Part shown: piece after piece, positions 8,654 to 18,038 of the stretch
How positions within the stretch are numbered: position 1 is the stretch's first letter
Layout of the letters: every line of letters starts with the position of its first letter
NCBI GenBank assembly: GCA_003945285.1
Contig: AP019005.1
Location: forward strand, 1,116,001 to 1,180,000
Source of the DNA: Hydrogenimonas sp.
GTDB lineage: Bacteria; Campylobacterota; Campylobacteria; Campylobacterales; Hydrogenimonadaceae
Reading direction: 5' to 3'
Length of the DNA stretch: 64,000 nt
Program-made: the position numbers and the translations under genes
Notes under the pieces: generated by a model
Told to the model about the DNA's origin: nothing
Database searches by the model: none
The model's input: the letters and a program-made list of their open reading frames with translations, nothing else

Positions 8654-9553
8654 TTAATCTATCTGCTTGCTCTTTCTATGGTATCTCTGTACGATGTCGG
8701 GATCTGGGTGAAGATTGATCTCCGCCTTCTCTTTTCCCTCGTACGGTATGTGTGAGAGAACATAGCGGATCGACTCGAGCCGTGCCGACTTTTTATCGTT
8801 GCTTTTGACTATGATCCAGGGAGAAAAAGTTGTATGGGTACGGCTGAACATCTCCTCTTTGTAGTATGTGATCCTGTCCCACATCTGCTGTGCTTCCTTG
8901 TCTACCGGGCTCAGCTTCCACTGTTTCAGAGGATTCAGCTCCCGCTCCTTGAATCTCTTCTGCTGCTCCTCTTTCGAAATGGAGAACCAGAACTTTATCA
9001 TGATTATACCGTCGTCTATAAGCGCATGCTCTATCTCCGGTACCTCCTGCATGAACTTTTCGTACTGTTCATCACTGCAAAAACCGAATACCGGCTCAAC
9101 TATGGCACGGTTATACCAGCTGCGGTCGAAGAAGACGATCTCACCCGGATTCGGAAGGTGCGCGAAGTATCTTTGGAAATAGAACTGTCCCGCCTCCACA
9201 TCGCTCGGTTTCGGAAGCGCCACGACCCGGTATCGGCGCGGGTTTAGGCGTTCTGTAAACCTCTTGATAGCTCCGCCCTTCCCTGCCGCATCACGCCCTT
9301 CGAAGATAACCAACACCCTCTTTTTGTTTTCGAAGACCCAGTTCTGAAGTTTTATCAGTTCTACCTGCAGTTTTACCAGATCCTCCTCGTACATTACCGT
9401 ACGAAGCGCTTTTTGAACCTTTTTCCCCTTCGCGAGAAGTCTTAGGCCGGATTTTTTGGAAAGAGAGTCGATCTTTTTCTGAATCGCTTCGACGCGCCTT
9501 CTTACCTCCTTGTCTTTGACATGTTTTTTTATATATTCGAGATCCTCGTTCAT
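8654..9553 (-). CDS. ppk2: Polyphosphate kinase 2 (PPK2), first paralogue
   Basis: This 299-residue protein has Walker A IFEGRDAAGKGGAIKRF, Walker B FFDRSWYNRAIVEPVFGF, and the lid KERELNPLKQWKLSP, all hallmarks of PPK2. The enzyme transfers phosphate between polyphosphate and nucleotides. This length matches one-domain PPK2s. A charged coiled-coil-like N-terminus of ~60 residues precedes the kinase fold. Whether it prefers ADP, GDP or AMP cannot be read with certainty. A second paralogue lies at 24796-25686. The group 1 element copy B sits just upstream of its start. Confidence 0.88.
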   Translation of the reverse strand: MNEDLEYIKKHVKDKEVRRRVEAIQKKIDSLSKKSGLRLLAKGKKVQKALRTVMYEEDLVKLQVELIKLQNWVFENKKRVLVIFEGRDAAGKGGAIKRFTERLNPRRYRVVALPKPSDVEAGQFYFQRYFAHLPNPGEIVFFDRSWYNRAIVEPVFGFCSDEQYEKFMQEVPEIEHALIDDGIIMIKFWFSISKEEQQKRFKERELNPLKQWKLSPVDKEAQQMWDRITYYKEEMFSRTHTTFSPWIIVKSNDKKSARLESIRYVLSHIPYEGKEKAEINLHPDPDIVQRYHRKSKQID

Positions 9554-9600
9554 GCAAATCCTCTTTTTGAACTGTAGTCAATGTAAGATATGTGAATAAC

Positions 9601-9763
9601 TGACCTTACGCAAAATTTGTCAGCCCCGGGATTTGAGCTGAAAAATATCGTTCAAAAAACCGCGCTTGCCCGTCAGGGCGCCGAAGGCGTCAGCGGTTTT
9701 TAGATATTTTGCGGCGTCCCGCAGGGCAAATCCCGCTCGGCGTGCGGATTTTGCGTAAGGTCA
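9601..9763. mobile_element. MITE-like element, group 1, copy B, with 9-bp target duplication
   Basis: This 163-bp element starts TGACCTTACGCAAAAT and ends ATTTTGCGTAAGGTCA, so its terminal 16 bp are perfect inverted repeats. It is flanked by GTGAATAAC at 9592-9600 and again at 9764-9772, an exact 9-bp duplication that shows insertion by transposition. A 9-bp duplication is seen in IS1 and in IS903-type IS5 elements. There is no open reading frame of its own. It lies between ppk2 and the HAD phosphatase gene. Confidence 0.85.
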
Positions 9764-9813
9764 GTGAATAACTACTATCTTATACTATTATATCCCCGTT
9801 CATTTAATATCGG

Positions 9814-10446
9814 CTAAACGGTAACTATATCAAAAACATCGGCCGGAACTTCCGCTCTCTTTTCAACCCCGTCAACTGCCGGGAGACTCTTTGCAAAGCC
9901 CCATTCTGCAAAAACCGGAACCACTCCCGCGCTTCTGGCCGCCATCACATCCTTAAGGCTGTCTCCTACCATCCAGCAGAGCTCTTTGCCTCTTTTCGAG
10001 ATTATCATTTCCAGCATCTCCGGGTGCGGTTTGGCGTTTGTAACCCTGTCGGCCCCCACTACATCTGTAAATAGAGCGTCGATACCGTTATTTTCGAGGA
10101 TTATGAGTGATGTAGCGGTCGGGGCGTTCGTTGCAACGAACATTTCGACCCCTTCGTTTGCCAGGGAGTGAAGAAGCTCCCTGATACCGTCGAAGCACAC
10201 GGCGTTCTTTATGCACTGCGCGGCGTAGTGCTCCTCAAAGAGCTCCCTCGCCCTATCTTCGTATCGCTCAACGCCGTAAAACTCGTATGCCAGGTTCAAT
10301 CCCGGGCGGTTCATAAGCTCCACTATCTTCTCTTCCGGAAGCGGGGGGAGTCCATATATCTCTCTGCGGATATGGTTTATGGATATGCTTAAATCCCTGC
10401 CGGTATCTACCAGTGTTCCGTCCAGGTCGAAAATCACCGTTCTCAT
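9814..10446 (-). CDS. gph: HAD-family phosphatase, phosphoglycolate-phosphatase-like
   Basis: This 210-residue protein has the HAD motifs in order: FDLDGTLVDTGRDL (nucleophile Asp), FVATNAP (motif II), KPHPEM (motif III Lys) and MVGDSLKDVMAARSAG (motif IV). The alpha-helical cap between motifs I and II fits subclass C1 phosphoglycolate or beta-phosphoglucomutase-like enzymes. Substrate assignment is by family resemblance only. The ATG has a strong GGAGACAG ribosome-binding site. It is divergent from tamA across a 38-bp gap. Confidence 0.7.
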   Translation of the reverse strand: MRTVIFDLDGTLVDTGRDLSISINHIRREIYGLPPLPEEKIVELMNRPGLNLAYEFYGVERYEDRARELFEEHYAAQCIKNAVCFDGIRELLHSLANEGVEMFVATNAPTATSLIILENNGIDALFTDVVGADRVTNAKPHPEMLEMIISKRGKELCWMVGDSLKDVMAARSAGVVPVFAEWGFAKSLPAVDGVEKRAEVPADVFDIVTV

Positions 10447-10484
10447 CTGTCTCCTTTGGTATAATCATAACAAAAAGAGGGGGT

Positions 10485-12179
10485 ATGGTGAAAAGAGCTG
10501 CCACTCTCTGGCTTCTGACACTCTGTCTGGCTCTTGCCGAACCTCTACCTGTGGAGTTTTCCGGAAACAGATCGTTCGACGAGAGGTCTCTTTATGAAGC
10601 GATGGGAATCGAAAAGCCCTACTTTTTCGAATTCTGGAAAAAGAGGCCGAAGGTCGATCCAAAAAAGCTGGATGTCTTGATCCCCCTCCTGGAAAACTTC
10701 TACAAATCGCACGGCTTCTACCATGCAAACATAACCTACAGAGTCGGAAACGGTAAGATAGAGATAGATATAAAAGAGAACCGGCCGGTTACCGTAGAAG
10801 ATATATCCTACATCTCTCCTCTCGATATAGAAGAACTTCTACCTTTCAAAAAAGGGGACAGGTTCGATGCAGAAAAATTTGTAGAGAGTAAGGAGAAGAT
10901 AAAGGAGTTCTATGCCTACCACCGCTACTGCAACGTAAATCTCGACTCCAAAGCATACATAGATATAGAGAACGACAAGGCCTACATCGTATACGACATA
11001 GAGCCGAACGAGCCGTGTCTTTTCGGCGAAATCACCATAAAAACTCCCCCAAAACTCGATGAGAAGATAGTCCGTTCGCTCCTCTATTTCAAAGAGGACG
11101 ACCCCTATTCCGCAGAGCTCATAAAAAAGAGCTACAAGGAGATCTACGCGAATGAAGGGGTTGAGCGCGTCATCATCGACGATGCCAAACACGAAGGCAA
11201 CAGGGTTCCGGTAAAAGTCACGGTTTCACTCTATCCGAAGCCGGTCCACTTCAGCGCAGGCGCCGGCTACAGCAGTGACGAGGGGCTGAACCTGCAGATG
11301 GGTATAAAGCACCGGAACTTTCCGAAAAACCTCAAGACTGTGGGCCTTCAGACAAGATATTCGCAAATTCGACGCTATGTGAAGGCGACTTATGAAATGC
11401 CGCTGCCCAACCACAACCGCTTCGCCGGGGAGATCGGCTTTTCAAACGAAATTTTCGACGGCTACAAAGAGAGTTCGCTCAGGGCGAAACTGCTTCTAAA
11501 ACAGTTGAGATGGCCGCAGCTGCTGCAGGAGAGTGTTTCAATAGACAAAACGACCACTTCCGAGAGTCTAGATACGGTAAACTTTCCAAACGGCAGACTC
11601 CTGATAGTCTCCGTAAACGGCGGCTGGGAGATAGACAGACGCGATTCGGTTCTGAACCCGACGAAGGGGTACAAAATCGGAATCGAAGCCTCCGGCTCGG
11701 TCAAATCGGCCATATCTGATGCCACCTATTACAAGCTCCTTCTTACAGGAGTACATCATACTCCTTTGACGAAGGCGACTCTCTCTCTCCGCCTGCGGCA
11801 GGGTGTTATAAAGGCGAAGCAGGGGCATATTCCACCCTCATACCGCTTCTACGCCGGCGGCATGAACTCCAACAGAGCGTTCGGATACCGGCAGCTTGGT
11901 CCCAAAAACAGTCTCGGCGATCCGGTCGGTGCCTTCAGCCTGACGGAGGCCACGGCGGAGTATAGATTCGATATCGGTAAAAATTTCCGCGGTGTGCTCT
12001 TCAGCGACGTCACATACCTGGGACAAAATTCTCTGCCGGACTACAAGAGGGGCTACATAAGCGTAGGTCCGGGTATCCGCTACATGACACCCATAGGCCC
12101 GATAGCCTTCGACCTCGGCTTCAACGCTCAAAACTTCGGCAGCTACACCCTGCACTTCCATATCGGGGAGCTTTTCTGA
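10485..12179 (+). CDS. tamA: TamA-like outer-membrane translocation/assembly protein (Omp85 family)
   Basis: This 564-residue protein has a signal peptide (MVKRAATLWLLTLCLALA) and POTRA-like repeats to about residue 240. A C-terminal 16-stranded-barrel region follows, with the Omp85 signature RFYAGGMNSNRAFGYR and GPGIRYMTPIGPIAFDLGF. It ends in a terminal-Phe-type strand (GSYTLHFHIGELF). With TamB it should form the translocation and assembly module linking inner and outer membranes. The next gene begins in a TGATG overlap and is tamB, which supports TamA over BamA. I chose ATG 10485 because the signal peptide follows it and a GAGGGGG site precedes it. Confidence 0.85.
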   Translation: MVKRAATLWLLTLCLALAEPLPVEFSGNRSFDERSLYEAMGIEKPYFFEFWKKRPKVDPKKLDVLIPLLENFYKSHGFYHANITYRVGNGKIEIDIKENRPVTVEDISYISPLDIEELLPFKKGDRFDAEKFVESKEKIKEFYAYHRYCNVNLDSKAYIDIENDKAYIVYDIEPNEPCLFGEITIKTPPKLDEKIVRSLLYFKEDDPYSAELIKKSYKEIYANEGVERVIIDDAKHEGNRVPVKVTVSLYPKPVHFSAGAGYSSDEGLNLQMGIKHRNFPKNLKTVGLQTRYSQIRRYVKATYEMPLPNHNRFAGEIGFSNEIFDGYKESSLRAKLLLKQLRWPQLLQESVSIDKTTTSESLDTVNFPNGRLLIVSVNGGWEIDRRDSVLNPTKGYKIGIEASGSVKSAISDATYYKLLLTGVHHTPLTKATLSLRLRQGVIKAKQGHIPPSYRFYAGGMNSNRAFGYRQLGPKNSLGDPVGAFSLTEATAEYRFDIGKNFRGVLFSDVTYLGQNSLPDYKRGYISVGPGIRYMTPIGPIAFDLGFNAQNFGSYTLHFHIGELF

Positions 12180-12367
12180 TGGGTGAACTCTACAGCCGTT
12201 TCGCAGCCCTTCTGCAGCTCTCTCTCATCATCTGCGGAACACTCCTGTTTGTAGCGGCGCATCCAAAGACGGCGGAGCTGGTACTGCAAAAAGCACTTGT
12301 GACCTGCTCCCCGAAATTCAAGCCATATCCAGAGTTAGAATATAATTTCTAACAAAGGAAGCCAAAC

Positions 12368-12631
12368 ATGAAGAAACGATTTAGTGAAGAGCAGATCGTC
12401 AAAATTTTGCAGGAGGCGGAGCGGGCCGCGACAGACCAGGAGGTCATCCGAAAGCACAATATATCCGATACGACGTTCTACCGGTGGAAAAAGCTCTATG
12501 GAGGCATGGGGGTTTCCGAGGTCAAGCGGCTCAAAGAGCTCGAAAGGGAGAACGCCAGGCTGAAAAAGCTGCTGGCGGAGCAGATACTCGTCAACGATGC
12601 GCTGAAGGATGTTGTCGAAAAAAAGTGGTAA
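12368..12631 (+). CDS. IS3-family transposase OrfA
   Basis: This 87-residue DNA-binding protein starts MKKRFSEEQIVKILQEAE and has the helix-turn-helix IRKHNISDTTFYRWKKLYGG. A leucine-zipper-like tail (LKELERENARLKKLLAEQ) follows. This is the standard OrfA of IS407-like elements, which recognises the terminal repeats. An A7 run at 12618-12624 near its end lies where a -1 ribosomal frameshift would join it to OrfB. Confidence 0.9.
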   Translation: MKKRFSEEQIVKILQEAERAATDQEVIRKHNISDTTFYRWKKLYGGMGVSEVKRLKELERENARLKKLLAEQILVNDALKDVVEKKW

Positions 12632-13455
12632 GGCCCGACCAGAAGCGTGCAGCGGTGCGGATGATGCAAGCGCACAACGTCTCGCAACGGCGGGCCTGCC
12701 AGGAGATCGGCGTGAGCCGGTCGAGTATGGTCTACAAACCGAGACAGCCCTTCAAGGACGAGGTGCTGGCCGAATCGGTCAAAGCGCTCAGCGAGAAATA
12801 TCCCCGTTTCGGCTATCGCCGCATCGGTGTGATGCTGGGTTGGGAAATGAACGAGACGATCAACGCTAAGCGGATCTATCGCCTATGGACAATGCTGAAC
12901 CTGCAGCTGCCGAAGAAGCGTCCCAGGCGCAGACGTCCGGGAACCGACCCGATCAAACTGCAATCCGGGCATATCAATCATGTCTGGAGCTACGATTTCG
13001 TCAGCGACCGTGCCGCCAATGGGCAGAAGCTCAAGATTCTGGTGGTCGTAGACGAATACACAAGAGAATGCCTGGCACTGGAGGTAGCGGCTTCCATCAG
13101 GACGCACCATCTCATCGATACGCTCTCTCGCCTGATGACACTGTACGGCAGGCCCAAATTCATCCGCAGTGACAATGGGCCGGAGTTCACGGCTAAGGCG
13201 GTTATTCAATGGCTGACAGACAATGATATCGGTCCGGCTTTCATCAAGCCAGGCTCTCCCTGGCAGAACGCCTATGTGGAAAGCTTCAATGGAAAATTCA
13301 GGGACGAGTGTCTGAACAGGGAGTGGTTTTACAATCGGAAAGAGGCCGCTGTCATCATCGAAAAATGGCGAAATCATTACAATCACGAACGACCGCACAG
13401 CTCACTGGACAAACAGCCACCGGCCAAGGTTTCAGGCAGAAAATATGTCGCCTGA
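12625..13455 (+). CDS. IS3-family transposase OrfB (DDE integrase domain)
   Basis: The frame is -1 relative to OrfA. It can be reached by slippage on the A7 run at 12618-12624, or from the GTG at 12625. The integrase core shows its acidic triad in VWSYDFVSDR, RSDNGPEF and NAYVESFNGKFRDECL. An HTH_21 segment (RRACQEIGVSRSSMVY) lies near the start. The C-terminus (YNHERPHSSLDKQPPA) is typical. No stop or frameshift interrupts it, so an OrfAB transposase should be made. Confidence 0.9.
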   Translation: MVRPDQKRAAVRMMQAHNVSQRRACQEIGVSRSSMVYKPRQPFKDEVLAESVKALSEKYPRFGYRRIGVMLGWEMNETINAKRIYRLWTMLNLQLPKKRPRRRRPGTDPIKLQSGHINHVWSYDFVSDRAANGQKLKILVVVDEYTRECLALEVAASIRTHHLIDTLSRLMTLYGRPKFIRSDNGPEFTAKAVIQWLTDNDIGPAFIKPGSPWQNAYVESFNGKFRDECLNREWFYNRKEAAVIIEKWRNHYNHERPHSSLDKQPPAKVSGRKYVA

Positions 13456-16223
13456 TATACAATCAAAATCTAACTCTGGGATTGGACCTAAATTTGGGGG
13501 CAGGTCACTTGGCCCTGCGGATATCAGATTCAAAAAAATAGAGGGCTCACTGATATTCGGGCTCACTCTCTACGATGTGACCTACCGGAAAGCTGTCTCT
13601 GTCCGCAGAGTCGGCATATCCTACTCTCCTTGGAAACTGCTCAGCCCGAAGCCGACGATCGAAAAGATCACCCTTGCCGGTGCCAGGGTCTACCCCGACA
13701 GGTTCAAAAAAGAGAAAAAAGAAGAGAGAGGCGGTTCAATCGCGGTTTTTCCCCCGATCTATATAACGAATCTCTCCATTGAAGATGCAAAACTGATGCT
13801 CTCACCCGTTATCGGAGTCGAAGCGGATGCAAAGAGTATCAAAATCGCCCGAGACGGATTGGATATAGGCAAAATTACCGCTTCCGCCGATTCGAAATAC
13901 GGTTCGGTGAAACTGCACGGCTCTTTCGAAGATATGGAGCTGAATGCAGTCGGAACGGTTACACCGTCGAAGTTTTACAGAGACGAAACAGCCCGGCAGG
14001 TAGAGGGGGTTCCGCGATCGCTTCCCCTGAAACTCCATACCGATTTCAAAACGGTAAAGGTTTCGACTTCGATCTCCCATGAACTTAAAATCAGAGATAC
14101 GAATATATCGATATCGGGTATCGAAGCGGACGCCGAATATCTATTGAAAGATAGATATTTCAAAACAAGGGCATCCTATGCTCTCCACTCGCCGCAAATC
14201 GATGCAGCAGTACAACAGAGCGCACTTGTAACACTCTTTGGAGCATACGCGACCAAAGCGGACGTCAAAATCGTCAAAAGCGAACATGCCCTCCCCTTCA
14301 AAGAGTTCAGGATAGACGCCGCCGGTGACGAGACGATACTTTTGGCAGATCTGTACGCCGATCCGTTCAGAGTCAACCTCTACAGCAGCGACTATCGTAA
14401 CTTTGCGCTTCACGCGGTCGCCAAACCGCACCGACCGGACTATATAGAGCATCTGCCGGCAATATTTACGGCACAGTGCATCGGCATGGAAGCCGACGCG
14501 ACAGCGCACCTTACTCCTGAGCCGGGTATCGAAGGGGTTCTCTCTCTGGATGGAAACTATACTTTCGCGAAAAGCTATATAGAGCTGAACAAAGAGAGCC
14601 TTCTGGTCCGCTCGACCGTCATGCCCAAAGAGAAAGAAGGGGGTATATGGGCAGAGCTTCCCAATCCCATGAGAACCGAAATCGATGCATTTGTCTATGT
14701 TTCCGAAGAGAAAAAGATTGTAAGCGTCATATCAGAGAAGGCCGATCTGACACTATTCGAGCAGAAGGGGTCGATCAACGGATGGGCCGACATAGGTTCT
14801 CTGACACTTGATGCACAAGGCTCCGTAAAACCGGACTCGACCGTCGATATAGCTTTCGACGCACATATAGATTCTCTGCGCTCTTTGTTGTACGATTTGA
14901 ACATAACAGAACGCTCCATGATCGATGCGGAGATAAAAAGCCGCTTCAACCTGAAGCTTGCCGACACCTTCTCGCTCAGTTACCGCTCCGAAATTCCATG
15001 GTATATCGTCGAGCCCGATTCCCAGCATGTTTATTACGGTCTAAACTCGACTCTTGAGGGGACTTTGAAAAATAACCGTATAACTATAGATCGCTACTCC
15101 ATTGCCTTCAAGGGGCGTCGATTCACCCAAAAGCGCGCTTCTATCCTGAGCCTCGATGAAAACATGACTCTTCAGGTCGAGAAACTGAGCCTGTTAGATA
15201 CACTTACGGCAAAAGGATTCTACAGCTTCAAAACCAAGAAGGGAAGGTTTTCCCTCAAAGGAAGAAACAGCCACTACAGCGGCCCGGAAGGTAAAGTAAC
15301 AGCCGATGCGGATATCACGGCGGAGATATCGCCGGAAGAGTTGGGCGCAGAAGGGGAGATCTTCATAAAAGAGGCTCTGATCACCTACCGTCCCCAAAAA
15401 GAGTATGTCGTTGAAGATGAAGATATTGTAATTATACAGGATATAGAAGAGCCAAGCCGCACGCAAAGAAAGTTGAATATCCATATCTACTCCGACGCCC
15501 CTTTGAGATACAAAATACCCGAGGTGGAAGCAGAATTCATTCCCGATATAACTATCTGGAAAGAGGCCGGAAAGCCTTTCAGTATTCTTGGAATCGTCAA
15601 GATTACCGAAGGCTCCGTAAATGCGGCGGACAAACGGTTCACGATAGAGCCTTCGAATATCTATTTCTCAGGTGCGAACCCTATAAACCCCTATCTGGAT
15701 CTCCACTTCCTGTATGAACTGGATTTTTACAAATTCAACATATATGTGGGTCACACACTGGCCAAACCGCTCTTTCTCTTCTCATCCGAACCGCCGATGA
15801 GCCAGAACGACATAATGAGCTACATCCTCTTCGGAGCACCTGCCGACGAGGCTTTCAAAGCCTCCGGCGAACCGAGCGGCTCCATAGCCGCAATGCTTCT
15901 CGGTCTGGGGCTGAAAAATGCGATCGGTTCGGCAACCGGCATACGTTTCGATACCCTTAGCATACTTTCGAGTGAAAACGGGGGATTCGGAATCGAAGTG
16001 GGAAAGAGAATAGGAAAACGCCTCAGAATAATCTACCGAAACGATACGGTATCGAGCTTCATAATACAGTATAGAGCGTCCAGAAGTATCCGGATAGACG
16101 TTGATGTAAGAGATACCGGACAGGGAATAAGCATTCTTTATGTAAAAGATTTCAGTGGAACCGGTCTTTAACCTGCCGGAAATCATCCGCCGAAACTTTA
16201 TAAAAAGCCATTTTTACCGATAT

Positions 16224-18038
16224 ATGACTAATGATATACACTACACGCCAGATAAAAAGAGATTGTCATGCAGGGACAGGTTCATGCTGAACGATCCGGT
16301 CGAATATAATCACGCCGTAGAGATAGCACCCAAAGTATGGTGGGTGGGACATGTTATGCAAAACGATCCGTTCCAGTGCCACGTATATTTGATAGAAAAC
16401 GGAGATGAGTCTATCCTGATCGATCCGGGTTCCAGGCTGACATGGAGCGGGACCAGGCGGAAGATTCGGGAAGTGGTTCCGCTGGAGAAGATCAAATATA
16501 TCGTATGTCAGCACCAGGACCCGGATATTGCAGGTGCCGTCGAACAGATTATAGAAGAGGTGGGCAGTGAAGGGAGGTATATAGTTACACACTGGCGAAC
16601 CGCTACACTCCTGAAACACTACGACTGGAAAATAGAGTTTTACGAAGTTGATGAAAACAGATGGCGTTTGAAGGCTGGAAATAGACGTATCGAATTCGTG
16701 TTTACTCCCTATATGCACTTCGCCGGAAATATATGTACCTACGACCCTGAGACCAGAATTCTCTTCTCCAGTGACATTTTCGGCGCCTTCACTGAGAGAT
16801 TCAAGCTCTACGCAGACGATGCCAAACTCTACTTCGAGCAGATGAAACTTTTCCACACGCACTATATGCCCAGCAAAGAGATTGTAAACAGCGGTCTTGA
16901 TGCGATAGAGCGGAAAGATATAGGGATGATAGCACCGCAGCACGGATCTATAATTCCGGAAAACCTGGTTTCATATCTCATTTCACGCCTGAGAAAGCTG
17001 GATGTTGGCATATATCTACAGTTCATAGGATGCAAGAATGTCAGGCGCCTTACCAAGGCGAACGAAATTATTTCCAAAATGTTTGAACAGATCACCTTTA
17101 CCAGTACGACTGTTTACGAAAAAATCGGTACGATAATAATGTTGATAAACGAACTCTTCTCTCTCGAAAAGATCGTATGTTTCAGTTCGATAGAGGGCAA
17201 AGTGGTTCTGTTCGACTCAGCTATTAACCACCCAATCGACACAGAACTAGATGAAAAAGAGCTCTTCTTATCCATAGAGCAGATACTCTCCGATGATGAA
17301 AGAGTCTACCGGACCGACAAGATAATGGATACACATCTGCACAAAAACTATCTTCTCTTTCCCTTCGTTACCTACAACGAACAGCACTCGGCAAACGGGG
17401 TGTGCTACTTTCTCTTTTCCGACGACGAGATTATAGACGAGCAGGATATAGAGATACTCAAAAGTTTCAGAAAGATCTTCTCGATCATGTTGACAAAAGA
17501 GATAGGATACTACAAGATGCAAAAGGAGCGTAAAGAGCTGCTCAACAGGACCATAACAGACAGCCTGACCAGACTCTACAACCGATACTACCTGGAGGAT
17601 ATCGCCCCGAAAGAGATGAGCAAGGCCAAGCGTCACGGGTACCCTTTGAGCCTGGTAATGCTCGATCTTGACGACTTCAAGGCGATAAACGATACCTACG
17701 GACACGATATAGGGGATGCGGTACTGAAAGATTTCGCACGGTTTCTCTACAGGAATCTAAGAGAGAACGACTTCCTGTTCCGTTACGGCGGTGAGGAGTT
17801 TATTATCTTGATGCCGTTCACTACGGACGTTGACAGCTACAATGTGATCGAGCGTATAAGAAAACTTCTGAAAAAGAGAAGCGGTATAGACTCAAGTGTG
17901 GACAAAAACATAAAATACACCTTCAGTGCCGGAATCGTACAATTCAACAATGAGAACACAGTTAGGGAGCTTATAAAAAAGTCGGACTTGCTCCTTTATA
18001 AAGCCAAACGGGAAGGAAAAAACAGAAGCGCTATGTAG
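16224..18038 (+). CDS. ODP di-iron (metallo-beta-lactamase-fold) sensor fused to GGDEF diguanylate cyclase
   Basis: The N-terminal ~250 residues form an ODP-type MBL fold (CQHQDPDIAGAV, YMHFAGNICTYD, LFSSDIFGAF, PQHGSII). This is the oxygen-reactive di-iron domain family. A GAF-like or linker region of ~170 residues follows. Then comes a complete GGDEF domain (DSLTRLYNRYYL, LDLDDFKAINDTYGHDIGD, RYGGEEF). RxxD (REND) sits exactly five residues before GGEEF, the usual product-inhibition I-site. The protein should make cyclic di-GMP in response to oxygen or redox state. No strong ribosome-binding site marks the ATG at 16224; the ATG at 16284 (MLNDPVEYNH) is an alternative. It converges on the next gene with an 8-bp overlap. 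Confidence 0.82.
   Translation: MTNDIHYTPDKKRLSCRDRFMLNDPVEYNHAVEIAPKVWWVGHVMQNDPFQCHVYLIENGDESILIDPGSRLTWSGTRRKIREVVPLEKIKYIVCQHQDPDIAGAVEQIIEEVGSEGRYIVTHWRTATLLKHYDWKIEFYEVDENRWRLKAGNRRIEFVFTPYMHFAGNICTYDPETRILFSSDIFGAFTERFKLYADDAKLYFEQMKLFHTHYMPSKEIVNSGLDAIERKDIGMIAPQHGSIIPENLVSYLISRLRKLDVGIYLQFIGCKNVRRLTKANEIISKMFEQITFTSTTVYEKIGTIIMLINELFSLEKIVCFSSIEGKVVLFDSAINHPIDTELDEKELFLSIEQILSDDERVYRTDKIMDTHLHKNYLLFPFVTYNEQHSANGVCYFLFSDDEIIDEQDIEILKSFRKIFSIMLTKEIGYYKMQKERKELLNRTITDSLTRLYNRYYLEDIAPKEMSKAKRHGYPLSLVMLDLDDFKAINDTYGHDIGDAVLKDFARFLYRNLRENDFLFRYGGEEFIILMPFTTDVDSYNVIERIRKLLKKRSGIDSSVDKNIKYTFSAGIVQFNNENTVRELIKKSDLLLYKAKREGKNRSAM

Larger units (their letters stand above)
12300..13507 (+). mobile_element. 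IS3-family (IS407-type) insertion sequence inside tamB
   Basis: This 1,208-bp element has imperfect inverted ends. The left end begins TGACCTGCTCCCCGAAATT; the right end, read inward, begins TGACCTGCCCCCAAATTTAG. Both ends share ATCC(C)AGAGTTAG further in. It is flanked by CTTG at 12296-12299 and 13508-13511, a 4-bp target duplication usual for the IS407 group. Both orfs are intact, so the copy could be active. The exact duplication and undecayed tamB frame point to a recent insertion. Confidence 0.92.
12179..16171 (+). pseudogene. tamB: tamB, interrupted by an IS3-family element
   Basis: The first 39 codons (12179-12295: start MGELYSRFAALLQ with a membrane anchor) and the rest (13508-16168) are in the same frame once the IS and one CTTG duplication are removed. 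The junction then reads VLQKALGPADIRFKKIEG, giving a 926-residue TamB. The distal part has the repetitive beta-strand groove and the DUF490 C-terminus (ILFGAPADEAF, IGKRLRIIYRNDTVSSFIIQY). TamB spans the periplasm and works with TamA. As the DNA stands, the membrane anchor is severed. An ATG at 13445 inside the IS could start the distal part without an anchor, so loss of function is likely but not certain. Confidence 0.85.

Noticed and set aside
13445-16171. Treating the frame starting inside the IS as an independent gene
   Set aside because: The first 21 codons are IS sequence. The remainder joins exactly to the tamB start once the IS is removed.
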